Below are positions 1 to 5,852 of a stretch of DNA of 6,175 nucleotides, in pieces. Position 1 is the stretch's first letter. Every line of letters starts with the position of its first letter. The stretch is from positions 1-6,175 of the forward strand of contig DATDTB010000019.1 in NCBI GenBank assembly GCA_035291025.1, written 5' to 3'. Position numbers and translations under genes: made by a program. The notes under the pieces are model-generated. The model was not told where the DNA came from. It searched no databases and worked only from the letters and a program-made list of their open reading frames with translations. This DNA is from DATDTB01 sp035291025 (lineage in GTDB: Archaea; Iainarchaeota; Iainarchaeia; JAFGOX01; DATDTB01).

Positions 1-75
1 GATTAACTGCGACAAGTAAACCGCGTTGGTTCCCGTTCCCTCCAAGTAAGTCTTGAAGTTTATCACGTAAAACAC
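1..75 (-). CDS. tpiA: Triosephosphate isomerase, N-terminal fragment (runs off left edge)
   Basis: Only the first 25 codons are in the window. Read on the minus strand they give a short beta strand, then N-F-K-T-Y-L-E-G-T-G. This is the first strand and catalytic lysine loop of archaeal triosephosphate isomerase, which has N-[FY]-K-T-Y where bacterial and eukaryotic enzymes have N-W-K. The lysine is codon 8 (bases 52-54). The enzyme interconverts dihydroxyacetone phosphate and glyceraldehyde 3-phosphate in the cytoplasm. The start is uncertain. GTG at 75 gives a length like the methanogen enzyme; an in-frame TTG at 90 would add five residues; an in-frame stop at 109-111 limits extension. Neither has a clear Shine-Dalgarno. 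The gene is divergent from the FBPase and aldolase genes, which act on the next steps of the same pathway. The assignment rests on a short but characteristic motif. Confidence 0.75.
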   Translation of the reverse strand, partial: MFYVINFKTYLEGTGTNAVYLSQLI

Positions 76-120
76 AAAAACACCATTCAAGCAAAGGCAA
101 CACGCGCTTCAGGCGTCAAT

Positions 121-130
121 GTAATATTTG
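121..130 (-). promoter_or_regulatory. Candidate TATA element for tpiA
   Basis: On the minus strand this reads CAAATATTAC. Its centre lies about 35 bp before the TTG at 90 and 50 bp before the GTG at 75. An archaeal start site about 26 bp downstream would fall near 99-100, leaving a leader of roughly 10 or 25 nt. The match is weak and rests on base composition and spacing only. Confidence 0.25.
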
Positions 131-131
131 G

Positions 132-145
132 GCAAACTTAAAAAA
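132..145 (+). promoter_or_regulatory. BRE/TATA-like promoter of the glpX-fba cluster
   Basis: GCAAAC (132-137) followed by TTAAAAAA (138-145) resembles an archaeal BRE plus TATA box and is close in form to the CGAAAC-TTTTAAA element at the right end of the window. A start about 26 bp downstream would fall near 168, giving a leader of about 12 nt before the ATG at 180. No Shine-Dalgarno precedes that ATG, which fits leaderless or short-leader initiation. The same AT-rich core read on the other strand could also serve tpiA. The rest of the 76-179 gap shows nothing else I can support. Confidence 0.45.
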
Positions 146-179
146 GCTCACTGGGAAAGTTGCCTTTAAGCGATTTTAC

Positions 180-1118
180 ATGCATTTACTTGCCTTAAGC
201 CTTGTCAAGGCGACTGAAGAGGCCGCTATTGCGTCCTCTAAGTGGGTCGGCAGAGGGGATTCAAAGGCAGCCGACGGGGCAGCGGTCAAGGCGTTGCGCA
301 GCGTCCTTTCCGGGATTGAAATGAAGGGCCGCGTCGTCATAGGCGAGGGCGAGAGGGACGAGGCGCCAATGCTGTTCATTGGCGAGGAAGTCGGGAACGG
401 GAAAGGCCTTGAAGTTGACATAGCCGTTGACCCGCTTGAATGCACTGACTACACCGCGCACGGCCGCGGGGGCGCCATTTCAGTCATGGCAGTCGCGCCC
501 AAGGGGCACTTGCTGCACGCGCCAGACACGTACATGAACAAGCTCGCAGTGGGGCCGAAAGCCAAGGGCGCGGTGGACTTGGACGCGCCAGTTAGTGAAA
601 ACGTTAAAGCCGTCGCAAGGGCGCTGGGCAAGGACGTTTCCGAGGTTTCTGTTCTTGTAATGGACCGCGAACGCAACGAGAAATTCGTGAAAGAAGTCAG
701 GGGCTTGGGAGCGCGCGCGATTCTCATAACCGACGGCGACGTCGCGGGCGGGATTTCCACTTGCGTCGAGGGCTCCGGGGTGGACATGCTGCTCGGGATT
801 GGCGCGGCGCCAGAGGGAGTGCTAGCGGCTTCGGCAATCAAGTGCCTCGGCGGCGAGTTACAGGGAAGGCTTTGGTTCAAGAACGACGCCCAACGCGAAA
901 GCGCGCTCAAGCGGGGCTTCAAGGACTTGGACAGGAAACTCGGGTTGGAGGACTTGGTGAAGGGAAACGAGAGCGCGTTCATTGCCACTGGCGTGACAAC
1001 TGGCCCGTTCCTTCAAGGAGTCCACGAAAACGCCCGCGAGACGACAACGCAGTCAATAGTGATAAACTCGAAGACAAAGACGATTCAAGTACTGAATTCC
1101 AGGCGCTTGAAGCAGTGA
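180..1118 (+). CDS. glpX: Fructose-1,6-bisphosphatase class II (GlpX type)
   Basis: This 312-residue cytoplasmic enzyme should hydrolyse fructose 1,6-bisphosphate to fructose 6-phosphate and phosphate, the committed gluconeogenic step. From memory it aligns along nearly its whole length with E. coli GlpX (336 aa) at an offset of one residue. Equivalents of the metal-binding residues are D32 (A-A-D-G-A-A-V), E56 (V-I-G-E-G-E), D84 and E87 (V-D-P-L-E) and E212 (A-P-E-G). Also present are Y118 in A-P-D-T-Y-M, R163 and R165, and the D-G-D at 185-187. Two oddities: the usual D-P-x-E-G-T is D-P-L-E-C-T (Cys88), and the lysine that follows G-R-G-D in E. coli is Ser28, with a lysine one position later. 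The ATG start matches the E. coli N-terminus in length. The aldolase gene follows after 43 bp, presumably on the same transcript. The family is common in bacteria and unusual in archaea, which suggests acquisition. Confidence 0.93.
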   Translation: MHLLALSLVKATEEAAIASSKWVGRGDSKAADGAAVKALRSVLSGIEMKGRVVIGEGERDEAPMLFIGEEVGNGKGLEVDIAVDPLECTDYTAHGRGGAISVMAVAPKGHLLHAPDTYMNKLAVGPKAKGAVDLDAPVSENVKAVARALGKDVSEVSVLVMDRERNEKFVKEVRGLGARAILITDGDVAGGISTCVEGSGVDMLLGIGAAPEGVLAASAIKCLGGELQGRLWFKNDAQRESALKRGFKDLDRKLGLEDLVKGNESAFIATGVTTGPFLQGVHENARETTTQSIVINSKTKTIQVLNSRRLKQ

Positions 1119-1148
1119 GTGAAAAACTTTTTCAATTTAGGAAAAAAA

Positions 1149-1155
1149 GGGGGAG
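1149..1155 (+). promoter_or_regulatory. Shine-Dalgarno that fixes the TTG start of fba
   Basis: GGGGGAG contains a GGAG core ending 6 nt before the TTG at 1162. It is the only clear ribosome binding site in the window and belongs to a gene internal to a cluster. It supports the TTG over the first in-frame ATG at 1195, which would cut into the conserved N-terminal helix. Confidence 0.65.
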
Positions 1156-1161
1156 TCAAAA

Positions 1162-2175
1162 TTGACCGCTGACTTGGAAGAAACCGCGAGGAAAATGGTG
1201 CAACAGCCAAAAGGGATTCTGGCAATGGACGAGAGCACGGGAACCATTGGAAAGCGCTTCCAGTCCGTTGGCGTGGAAAACACTGAGGAAAACCGGAGGG
1301 CTTACCGCGAGCTACTCGTCACCGCTCCCGGCATAGAAGCGCACATAAGCGGCGCGATACTGTACGAGGAAACGCTCGGCCAGAAGACCGCGAACGGCGT
1401 CCCGTTCGCGCAGGCATTGAAGCAAAGGGGAATCGCTCCCGGCATAAAAGTCGACAAGGGCACGAAGGACTTGGCGGGTTTCCCGGGCGAAAAGATAACT
1501 GAGGGATTGGACGGCTTGCGTGAAAGGCTTGCAGGCTTCAAGGCCCAGGGAGCGGAGTTCGCGAAATGGCGCGCAGTGATAACGATTGACGCCGCAAAAG
1601 GCCTGCCTACGAAGCAATGCATTGAAGCCAACGCGCAGCGCCTGGCGGAGTACGCTGCGCTGTGCCACGAGCAAGGCCTCGTGCCAATAGTCGAGCCCGA
1701 AGTCTTGATGGACGGAACGCATTCATTGAAGGCGTGCGAAAAGGCCACGACCCAGGCGTTGAAGGCTGTGTTTGAAAAGCTTGCCGACTTGAAGGTGAAC
1801 TTGAATGGAATCGTGCTCAAGCCCAACATGGTCGTCCCGGGAGCGGACAGCACTGACGAGGCCACCCCAAAACAAGTCGCGAGCGCCACGCTCAAAGTCT
1901 TGAAAAAATGCGTCCCTGTGGAAGTCCCGGGAATAGCGTTCCTTTCCGGCGGGATAGGCGACGAGGAAGTCACTTTGTACTTGGACGAACTAAACAAGGC
2001 CAAGGCAGCGGAAGGCGCGCCGTGGAACTTGACGTTCTCGTTCGGGCGCGGCCTGCAAAGGGAGCCATTGCAGTTGTTCGGCTCCAAGGACAACGACAAA
2101 ACCAAAAAAGCCCAGGACGCCCTGCTGAAGAGGTCGCAGGAGTCATCGAACGCGACGCTTGGAAAGTACAAATAA
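1162..2175 (+). CDS. fba: Fructose-bisphosphate aldolase, classical class I
   Basis: This 337-residue cytoplasmic enzyme reversibly condenses dihydroxyacetone phosphate and glyceraldehyde 3-phosphate to fructose 1,6-bisphosphate through a Schiff base, so it needs no metal. It resembles animal aldolase A, not the archaeal DhnA-type class I enzyme. Equivalents of the rabbit active-site residues are D23 (A-M-D-E-S-T-G), K96 (G-I-K-V-D-K-G), K135 and R137 (A-K-W-R), E178 (V-P-I-V-E-P-E), the Schiff-base lysine K220 (L-K-P-N-M-V), S262 (F-L-S-G-G) and R296 (F-G-R-G-L). The protein ends at G-K-Y-K, so it lacks the C-terminal tail that carries Tyr363 in the rabbit enzyme. It starts at TTG, supported by the GGAG 6 nt upstream and by N-terminal alignment. 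It lies 43 bp downstream of glpX and supplies that enzyme's substrate. Lateral origin is inferred from family distribution, not from a tree. Confidence 0.95.
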   Translation: MTADLEETARKMVQQPKGILAMDESTGTIGKRFQSVGVENTEENRRAYRELLVTAPGIEAHISGAILYEETLGQKTANGVPFAQALKQRGIAPGIKVDKGTKDLAGFPGEKITEGLDGLRERLAGFKAQGAEFAKWRAVITIDAAKGLPTKQCIEANAQRLAEYAALCHEQGLVPIVEPEVLMDGTHSLKACEKATTQALKAVFEKLADLKVNLNGIVLKPNMVVPGADSTDEATPKQVASATLKVLKKCVPVEVPGIAFLSGGIGDEEVTLYLDELNKAKAAEGAPWNLTFSFGRGLQREPLQLFGSKDNDKTKKAQDALLKRSQESSNATLGKYK

Positions 2176-2221
2176 AGAAGGAAAGCGCGCCACCAGGGAA
2201 CGCCTTGCCGTCACTTAACTA

Positions 2222-2230
2222 TTTTTAAAT
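2222..2230 (+). promoter_or_regulatory. Candidate TATA box for tRNA-Gln
   Basis: TTTTTAAAT lies 57 bp before the first base of the tRNA. A start about 26 bp downstream would leave a 5' leader of about 35 nt for RNase P to remove. The T-run at 2262-2268 lies inside that leader, which argues for caution. Nothing else is seen in 2176-2286 apart from that T-run. Confidence 0.35.
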
Positions 2231-2261
2231 TGAAGGACTAAGGCATTAGTAGCGGAAAGCC

Positions 2262-2268
2262 TTTTTTT
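2262..2268 (+). terminator. T-run, probable terminator of glpX-fba
   Basis: Seven consecutive T residues 87 bp downstream of the aldolase stop codon, with no stable hairpin immediately before them. Archaeal RNA polymerase commonly terminates at such T-runs, so this is a reasonable end point for the glpX-fba transcript. Confidence 0.4.
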
Positions 2269-2286
2269 GCGGAAAAATCCAAAAGC

Positions 2287-2359
2287 AGTCCCGTCGTCTA
2301 GCGGCCAAGGATAGTGGCCTCTGGAGCCATTGACCCCGGTTCGAATCCGGGCGGGACTA
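2287..2359 (+). tRNA. tRNA-Gln (anticodon CUG)
   Basis: A 73-nt cloverleaf without an intron. The acceptor stem AGTCCCG / CGGGACT pairs 7 of 7. The anticodon stem GTGGC / GCCAT (one G-U pair) closes the loop CTCTGGA, giving anticodon CTG for codon CAG. The T arm is CCCGG-TTCGAAT-CCGGG and the discriminator is A2359. CCA is not encoded. The first pair is A1-U72, the feature recognised by the archaeal GatDE amidotransferase on tRNA-Gln, so glutaminylation through Glu-tRNA-Gln is likely by family knowledge. The gene converges on the PKD protein gene, whose stop codon lies 26 bp beyond the tRNA end; only a TTTT (2360-2363) follows as a possible terminator. Confidence 0.95.
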
Positions 2360-2385
2360 TTTTCCCACCCTCAAAGGAAGGGGGT

Positions 2386-5300
2386 TCAATCGCCGGGCTT
2401 TTGCAGCCTCGGCGGCCTCAACTCGATTTTCTGCGAGTAAAACTCCTTCCTGTACTTCCTGACGTAAAGCCATGACACCAGGATTGTCAGTATTATCAAT
2501 CCCAGTACTGGAATCCAGGCAAGCGACTCCAAGCCAGCCGCGCCGACTCCGTCAGTCACTACAACCGGCGGCGAACCCTGCTTTTCGAATTCAACGCCTT
2601 CAGTCACTTCGCCGCACACCGAGTGAGTCATTGAAACTGAAGCCTTGTACAACTGGTTGCCCAACCCAGTGGAGTCATCCAAGGAGTAAGTCGAGGAGTA
2701 AACCGACTGATCTGGATCGTACCTCAGTGAAAGGACTTCAGTGGAGCCGTCGGGCCTTGAAAGCGTTGCGCTGGCACGGGGCGAGAACACGCGTGACTCG
2801 CCCTTGAGCAGCGCGAACTTCAACTCGCCCGCGACGGCGTTGATTCCGTAATAGGGAGTGAACTGCGGCACTGGCGCTATTAGTTCAATGGCGTAATCGC
2901 AGCCGGCCAGCGAGACAATTGGGGCGCTTGACTCCGCGCCGTCAACCTCGCTTACCTTGTAGTCAATCGCCTCGACCTTGCCGGACTTTGCCGCGAAGGA
3001 AATCGAGTAAACGGGGTCGTTCCTGAGGAGGATGAACGAGTCCAGGAGTTCCTCGCCCAGGTGCAGGTTGCGCGGGAGGCACTCGCTCAAGGCGCATTCG
3101 CCGGCAATGACCTTCCCGTTGCGCAGCAGCGACTTAGGGACTACTTCGCGCAGCTCTACTTTCTTGTCTTCCTTGGAAGAGTTGGAGACTTTTAGGAAAA
3201 TGCTTTGACGCCTCGCGTTCTTCTCGAACAACACTTCCTTTTCCACGAGGGCAGTCCCAGCAAGGGCTTCAATGGAGGGAGCTGCGGCGCCCTCGCGCGG
3301 CAGCACTGACTCCCTTAACTCCGTGAAGGAAGACTCGATGGCCAAGTACTTTGAAACCGTGTCAGGCGTCTCGAACTCCAAGGCAATTCCGTCGCTTTTC
3401 AAGTTCCTCACGGGAATGTTGACGCAGTCGCACTTGCCTTCAACGCACTCGCACGACGACGGAGCAAGTTCCTGGGACTCGCAGGAAATGGACAAGGCGC
3501 GTTCAAGCGCGGGCACCAAGCCCGTCACCAGTTCGCTCCTTGCCTCGGGTGTAAGCGCGTCCAAGTCCTTTTTCAGTGACTCAAGGGTGGGGCGGGAAAC
3601 CGGTAAAGGCGACTGCTTTGCAGTGGTCAAAAGCTTTGACGCGGCGTCTGTGAGGGGTTCCGTGACTGGCACGGCTTCTTTTCCAGTGACTGGAGTGACG
3701 CCAACTGACGGCGCGGGCACTTCTACTAATTTTTCCGGTTCTGGCAAGGGGGTCACGTTGGTTGTCACCGCGCCTGAAACAGTTAACTTTTCCACCGCGG
3801 GCAGCAACTCCGGCAAGACTGCTGGGGCGGCGTCTGAAAGGGCTTGCCTCACTGCGGACTGGCTGATCGTGCACGTTGAAAGGCTGCCAGCCCTTGGAAG
3901 GGTGAATTGGTCAGTAGAAGTAAAGGAAATGCCCAAGTTTTTTGACACCGGGTCCCTTGTCAGCGAAAACGACGGACGCGACGAAAGCGCCTCGCCTTGC
4001 GCCAAAACAGTTACTTCACGCGAACTGCTCGAGGAAAGGCGTTCGCCGTCGGTAACAGTCAGCGTGACCAAGTAACGCCCCGGGAACGGGAAGGAATGCG
4101 TTGGGTCAGGCAAGTTCGTCGTGAAGCCGTCGCCGAAGTCCCACGAAAAAAACAAGGCAGAACCCTCCGGATCGTACGAACCGCTTCCAGTGAAGGAAAC
4201 AGGCTCTCCAACGCGGGCCTGGGCTGGCACGCTGGGCCAGGACAATGGGGCCTTGCTCGGCAGCGCCTTCACTTGCAGTTTCAGGAAAGCCCTGCCTTCA
4301 GCGCCCTTGTCGTCCGTGACTGACAAAATCACTTCCGTGAAAACGGGCTTGTTGAAAACCAGCGTGTGCGAGTTCTGTATTCCAACGCCAATTACTTTCC
4401 TAAAGCCGTCCTCGTCAGTGTATTCAATGACTGACTTAGCAATGCTTCCATCTGGGTCGAAGGACTTGTCAAAAGCCAGTTCTATTCTGTCACCCACGAA
4501 AAACTCAAGCTTGCCCTGCAGCACTGCTATTTCCGCCTTCGGGGGCTCGTTTTCCCTCGCTGCCTCAGGCGTGCCGGAAGGCGCTGTGGCCGGGTTGACT
4601 TTGATGGAAACGGACTCAGTGCTCGTGGCGTTGGAGTTGTCTTTCACGGTAAGCGAAACCTTGAACGTGCCGGTTTTCCCAAACAAGTGCGTCACTTTCG
4701 CGCCGTCGGCGACGCTGCCGTCGTCCTCGAAGTGCCATGAATGACTCGCAATCAAGCCATCGGAGTCGCTCGAGCCCTCCCCCGAAAAGTCAACCTTTCC
4801 GCCTGCCACTATTTCAAGACTGGAAGCCTTAACTGACGCAGTCGGCGGCTGGTTTGCGGGCGCGGGCTGTTGCGCCGAAACAGTCACGGCCTTTTGAGCC
4901 GTCGCAGTCGAGTTCCCGTCATCCCAAACCTTTAGCTTGACTGTAAAAGTCCCTTCAACCGAGTACTTGTGCACTGGGTGCCTTTGAAAGCTTTTAGGAG
5001 TAGAGTCACCGAAGTCCCACTCCCACGCAACAACGCTTCCATCGAAATCAGTTGAAGAGTCAGTGAAGGAAACGTTTTCATCTCTGCGAGGCTCCAGGGG
5101 CGTGAAGGAAAAGTCAGCCGTTGGAGGGTTGTTCTGCGGGCTGGGGGTCGGGGCCGGGGCGGGCGGCGGGGGCGGGGGAGCCTGGGCAGCGGAAACGCTC
5201 AAGTTGAAGTCATGCGTTGACGAAACGTTTTCATCGGCAACGGTTCCTTTAATCACTAAACGCACAACCTTCAAGCCAGCAGTCGAATAAGTGTGCTGGG

Positions 5301-5775
5301 GGTTTTGCAGCGAACTCGAAGAGTCGTCACCAAAGCTCCAAGAATGCTGCGGGCTTGAAACGTTTTCAATGACTGAATTGCCTGAATTAAAGCTGACATT
5401 GGAGTCCACTACGGCAGGGGAAGGCGAAGCGGACCCCGATGCCGCCAACCTGTAAACCCCTACAATGACCAAGCCAGAAACAGAGCCGCTGAGGCTCCCG
5501 GTAGCAGTGACCATTGACCTGTAAACGCCGCTCGCTGCAAACTCGTGAGTCGGGTTTCTTTCCGTGCTCGAAGAGCCGTCATTGAAGTCCCAAAAATAAG
5601 ACAAGTTCTCTGACTGCAGGAAGCCTGAAGGGTTTGCCTTGAACTGGATTGACTCAGAGGTTTTAGCAACGCCGGGAGTGGCTGAAGGGTTCACCGAGAA
5701 ATTACTGGACTGGGAAAAAGACAACGAGGCAATCAAGGCAAAAAACGCCAAAACCCAAACCCACTGCCGCCTCAT
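2386..5775 (-). CDS. Secreted membrane-anchored PKD-domain protein
   Basis: A 1129-residue surface protein of unknown specific role. Residues 1-21 form a signal peptide (M-R-R-Q then a Trp/Phe/Leu-rich core). About six PKD-like beta-sandwich domains follow, near 27-107, 113-196, 216-300, 310-394, 409-503 and 508-592. Five keep versions of the W-D-F-G-D-G signature (F-W-D-F-N-D-G at 61, S-W-S-F-G-D-D at 145, W-D-F-G-D at 253, S-W-H-F-E-D-D at 346, S-W-D-F-G-D-G at 544); the fifth has D-P-D-G but not the signature. A proline-rich linker (199-217) separates domains 2 and 3. Residues 600-1080 match no family I can name, but 850-1066 looks like two further beta-sandwich modules. All ten cysteines lie in this half. 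A membrane helix at about 1086-1105 precedes a basic 24-residue tail, giving an outside-facing topology. Eleven N-x-S/T sequons suggest glycosylation. PKD domains usually mediate protein or glycan contacts, so a cell-surface or adhesion role is inferred only. Confidence 0.9.
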   Translation of the reverse strand: MRRQWVWVLAFFALIASLSFSQSSNFSVNPSATPGVAKTSESIQFKANPSGFLQSENLSYFWDFNDGSSSTERNPTHEFAASGVYRSMVTATGSLSGSVSGLVIVGVYRLAASGSASPSPAVVDSNVSFNSGNSVIENVSSPQHSWSFGDDSSSSLQNPQHTYSTAGLKVVRLVIKGTVADENVSSTHDFNLSVSAAQAPPPPPPAPAPTPSPQNNPPTADFSFTPLEPRRDENVSFTDSSTDFDGSVVAWEWDFGDSTPKSFQRHPVHKYSVEGTFTVKLKVWDDGNSTATAQKAVTVSAQQPAPANQPPTASVKASSLEIVAGGKVDFSGEGSSDSDGLIASHSWHFEDDGSVADGAKVTHLFGKTGTFKVSLTVKDNSNATSTESVSIKVNPATAPSGTPEAARENEPPKAEIAVLQGKLEFFVGDRIELAFDKSFDPDGSIAKSVIEYTDEDGFRKVIGVGIQNSHTLVFNKPVFTEVILSVTDDKGAEGRAFLKLQVKALPSKAPLSWPSVPAQARVGEPVSFTGSGSYDPEGSALFFSWDFGDGFTTNLPDPTHSFPFPGRYLVTLTVTDGERLSSSSSREVTVLAQGEALSSRPSFSLTRDPVSKNLGISFTSTDQFTLPRAGSLSTCTISQSAVRQALSDAAPAVLPELLPAVEKLTVSGAVTTNVTPLPEPEKLVEVPAPSVGVTPVTGKEAVPVTEPLTDAASKLLTTAKQSPLPVSRPTLESLKKDLDALTPEARSELVTGLVPALERALSISCESQELAPSSCECVEGKCDCVNIPVRNLKSDGIALEFETPDTVSKYLAIESSFTELRESVLPREGAAAPSIEALAGTALVEKEVLFEKNARRQSIFLKVSNSSKEDKKVELREVVPKSLLRNGKVIAGECALSECLPRNLHLGEELLDSFILLRNDPVYSISFAAKSGKVEAIDYKVSEVDGAESSAPIVSLAGCDYAIELIAPVPQFTPYYGINAVAGELKFALLKGESRVFSPRASATLSRPDGSTEVLSLRYDPDQSVYSSTYSLDDSTGLGNQLYKASVSMTHSVCGEVTEGVEFEKQGSPPVVVTDGVGAAGLESLAWIPVLGLIILTILVSWLYVRKYRKEFYSQKIELRPPRLQKPGD
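5125..5181 (-). other. Codons of the proline-rich inter-domain linker; G-run tract on the opposite strand
   Basis: On the coding strand this encodes residues 199-217 of the PKD protein, a Pro/Ala-rich spacer ending in N-N-P-P. On the plus (template) strand it holds seven runs of three to five G between 5138 and 5178, separated by 1-4 nt in most places. This meets the usual pattern for a potential G-quadruplex. Whether it folds cannot be judged from sequence alone. Confidence 0.55.
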
Positions 5776-5776
5776 A

Positions 5777-5793
5777 AAGCCTTCAACAGGCTT
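5777..5793. repeat. Inverted repeat between PKD-gene start and its TATA box
   Basis: AAGCCT-TCAAC-AGGCTT is a perfect 6-bp inverted repeat with a 5-nt spacer. It ends one base from the ATG of the PKD gene (minus strand) and is followed on the plus strand by C and seven Ts. On the plus strand it looks like a small hairpin terminator, but no plus-strand gene ends here. As DNA it spans the expected transcription start of the PKD gene, so it could be an operator. The function is unknown and it may be chance. Confidence 0.35.
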
Positions 5794-5794
5794 C

Positions 5795-5806
5795 TTTTTT
5801 TAAAGG
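5795..5806 (-). promoter_or_regulatory. TATA box of the PKD gene (leaderless)
   Basis: The minus strand reads CC then TTTAAAAAAA, centred about 25 bp before the ATG at 5775. That is the normal archaeal TATA-to-start distance, so transcription should begin at or next to the start codon. No Shine-Dalgarno is present, in keeping with a leaderless mRNA. Read on the plus strand the same core (TTTTTTTAAA) lies about 53 bp before tRNA-Thr and may serve that gene too. Confidence 0.5.
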
Positions 5807-5852
5807 TTAACGCGACTCCATTCTTAGCAAAGAAAACACCAGGCAAAAAAAA

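Noticed and set aside
449..988. 179-codon open frame on the minus strand inside glpX
   Set aside because: It is the antisense of a clear FBPase and is Ser/Pro/Thr-rich without motifs. It is a shadow frame.
761..1165. 134-codon plus-strand frame overlapping the end of glpX and reaching the start of fba
   Set aside because: It is an Arg/Gly-rich out-of-frame reading of glpX with no motif, and it crosses the gap that carries the fba Shine-Dalgarno.
1195..1197. ATG as an alternative start for fba
   Set aside because: It would remove the first 11 residues, which align with the N-terminal helix of class I aldolases, and it lacks the Shine-Dalgarno spacing that the TTG at 1162 has.
1302..2171. 289-codon open frame on the minus strand opposite the aldolase gene
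   Set aside because: It lies wholly within fba, shows no recognisable family and is rich in Ser/Ala/Phe, as expected from the complement of GC-rich codons. The sense frame is an unmistakable aldolase.
2287..2359. tRNA-Gln gene read as tRNA-Glu
   Set aside because: The stem GTGGC / GCCAT fixes the 7-nt loop as CTCTGGA, so the anticodon is CTG (Gln). A CTC reading would need the loop shifted, with loss of pairs.
3272..4075. 267-codon plus-strand frame opposite the PKD gene
   Set aside because: It is Ser/Thr/Val-rich antisense of the continuous 1129-codon PKD frame, with no start signal or family match.
2386..5775. Repeated PKD units as a DNA-level tandem repeat or CRISPR-like array
   Set aside because: The similarity is at the protein-fold level; the nucleotide units differ too much and have no constant repeat or spacer length.
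5777..5801. Hairpin plus T-run read as a plus-strand intrinsic terminator
   Set aside because: No plus-strand gene ends upstream; the region to the left is the antisense of the PKD gene. It is kept only as an inverted repeat near a promoter.
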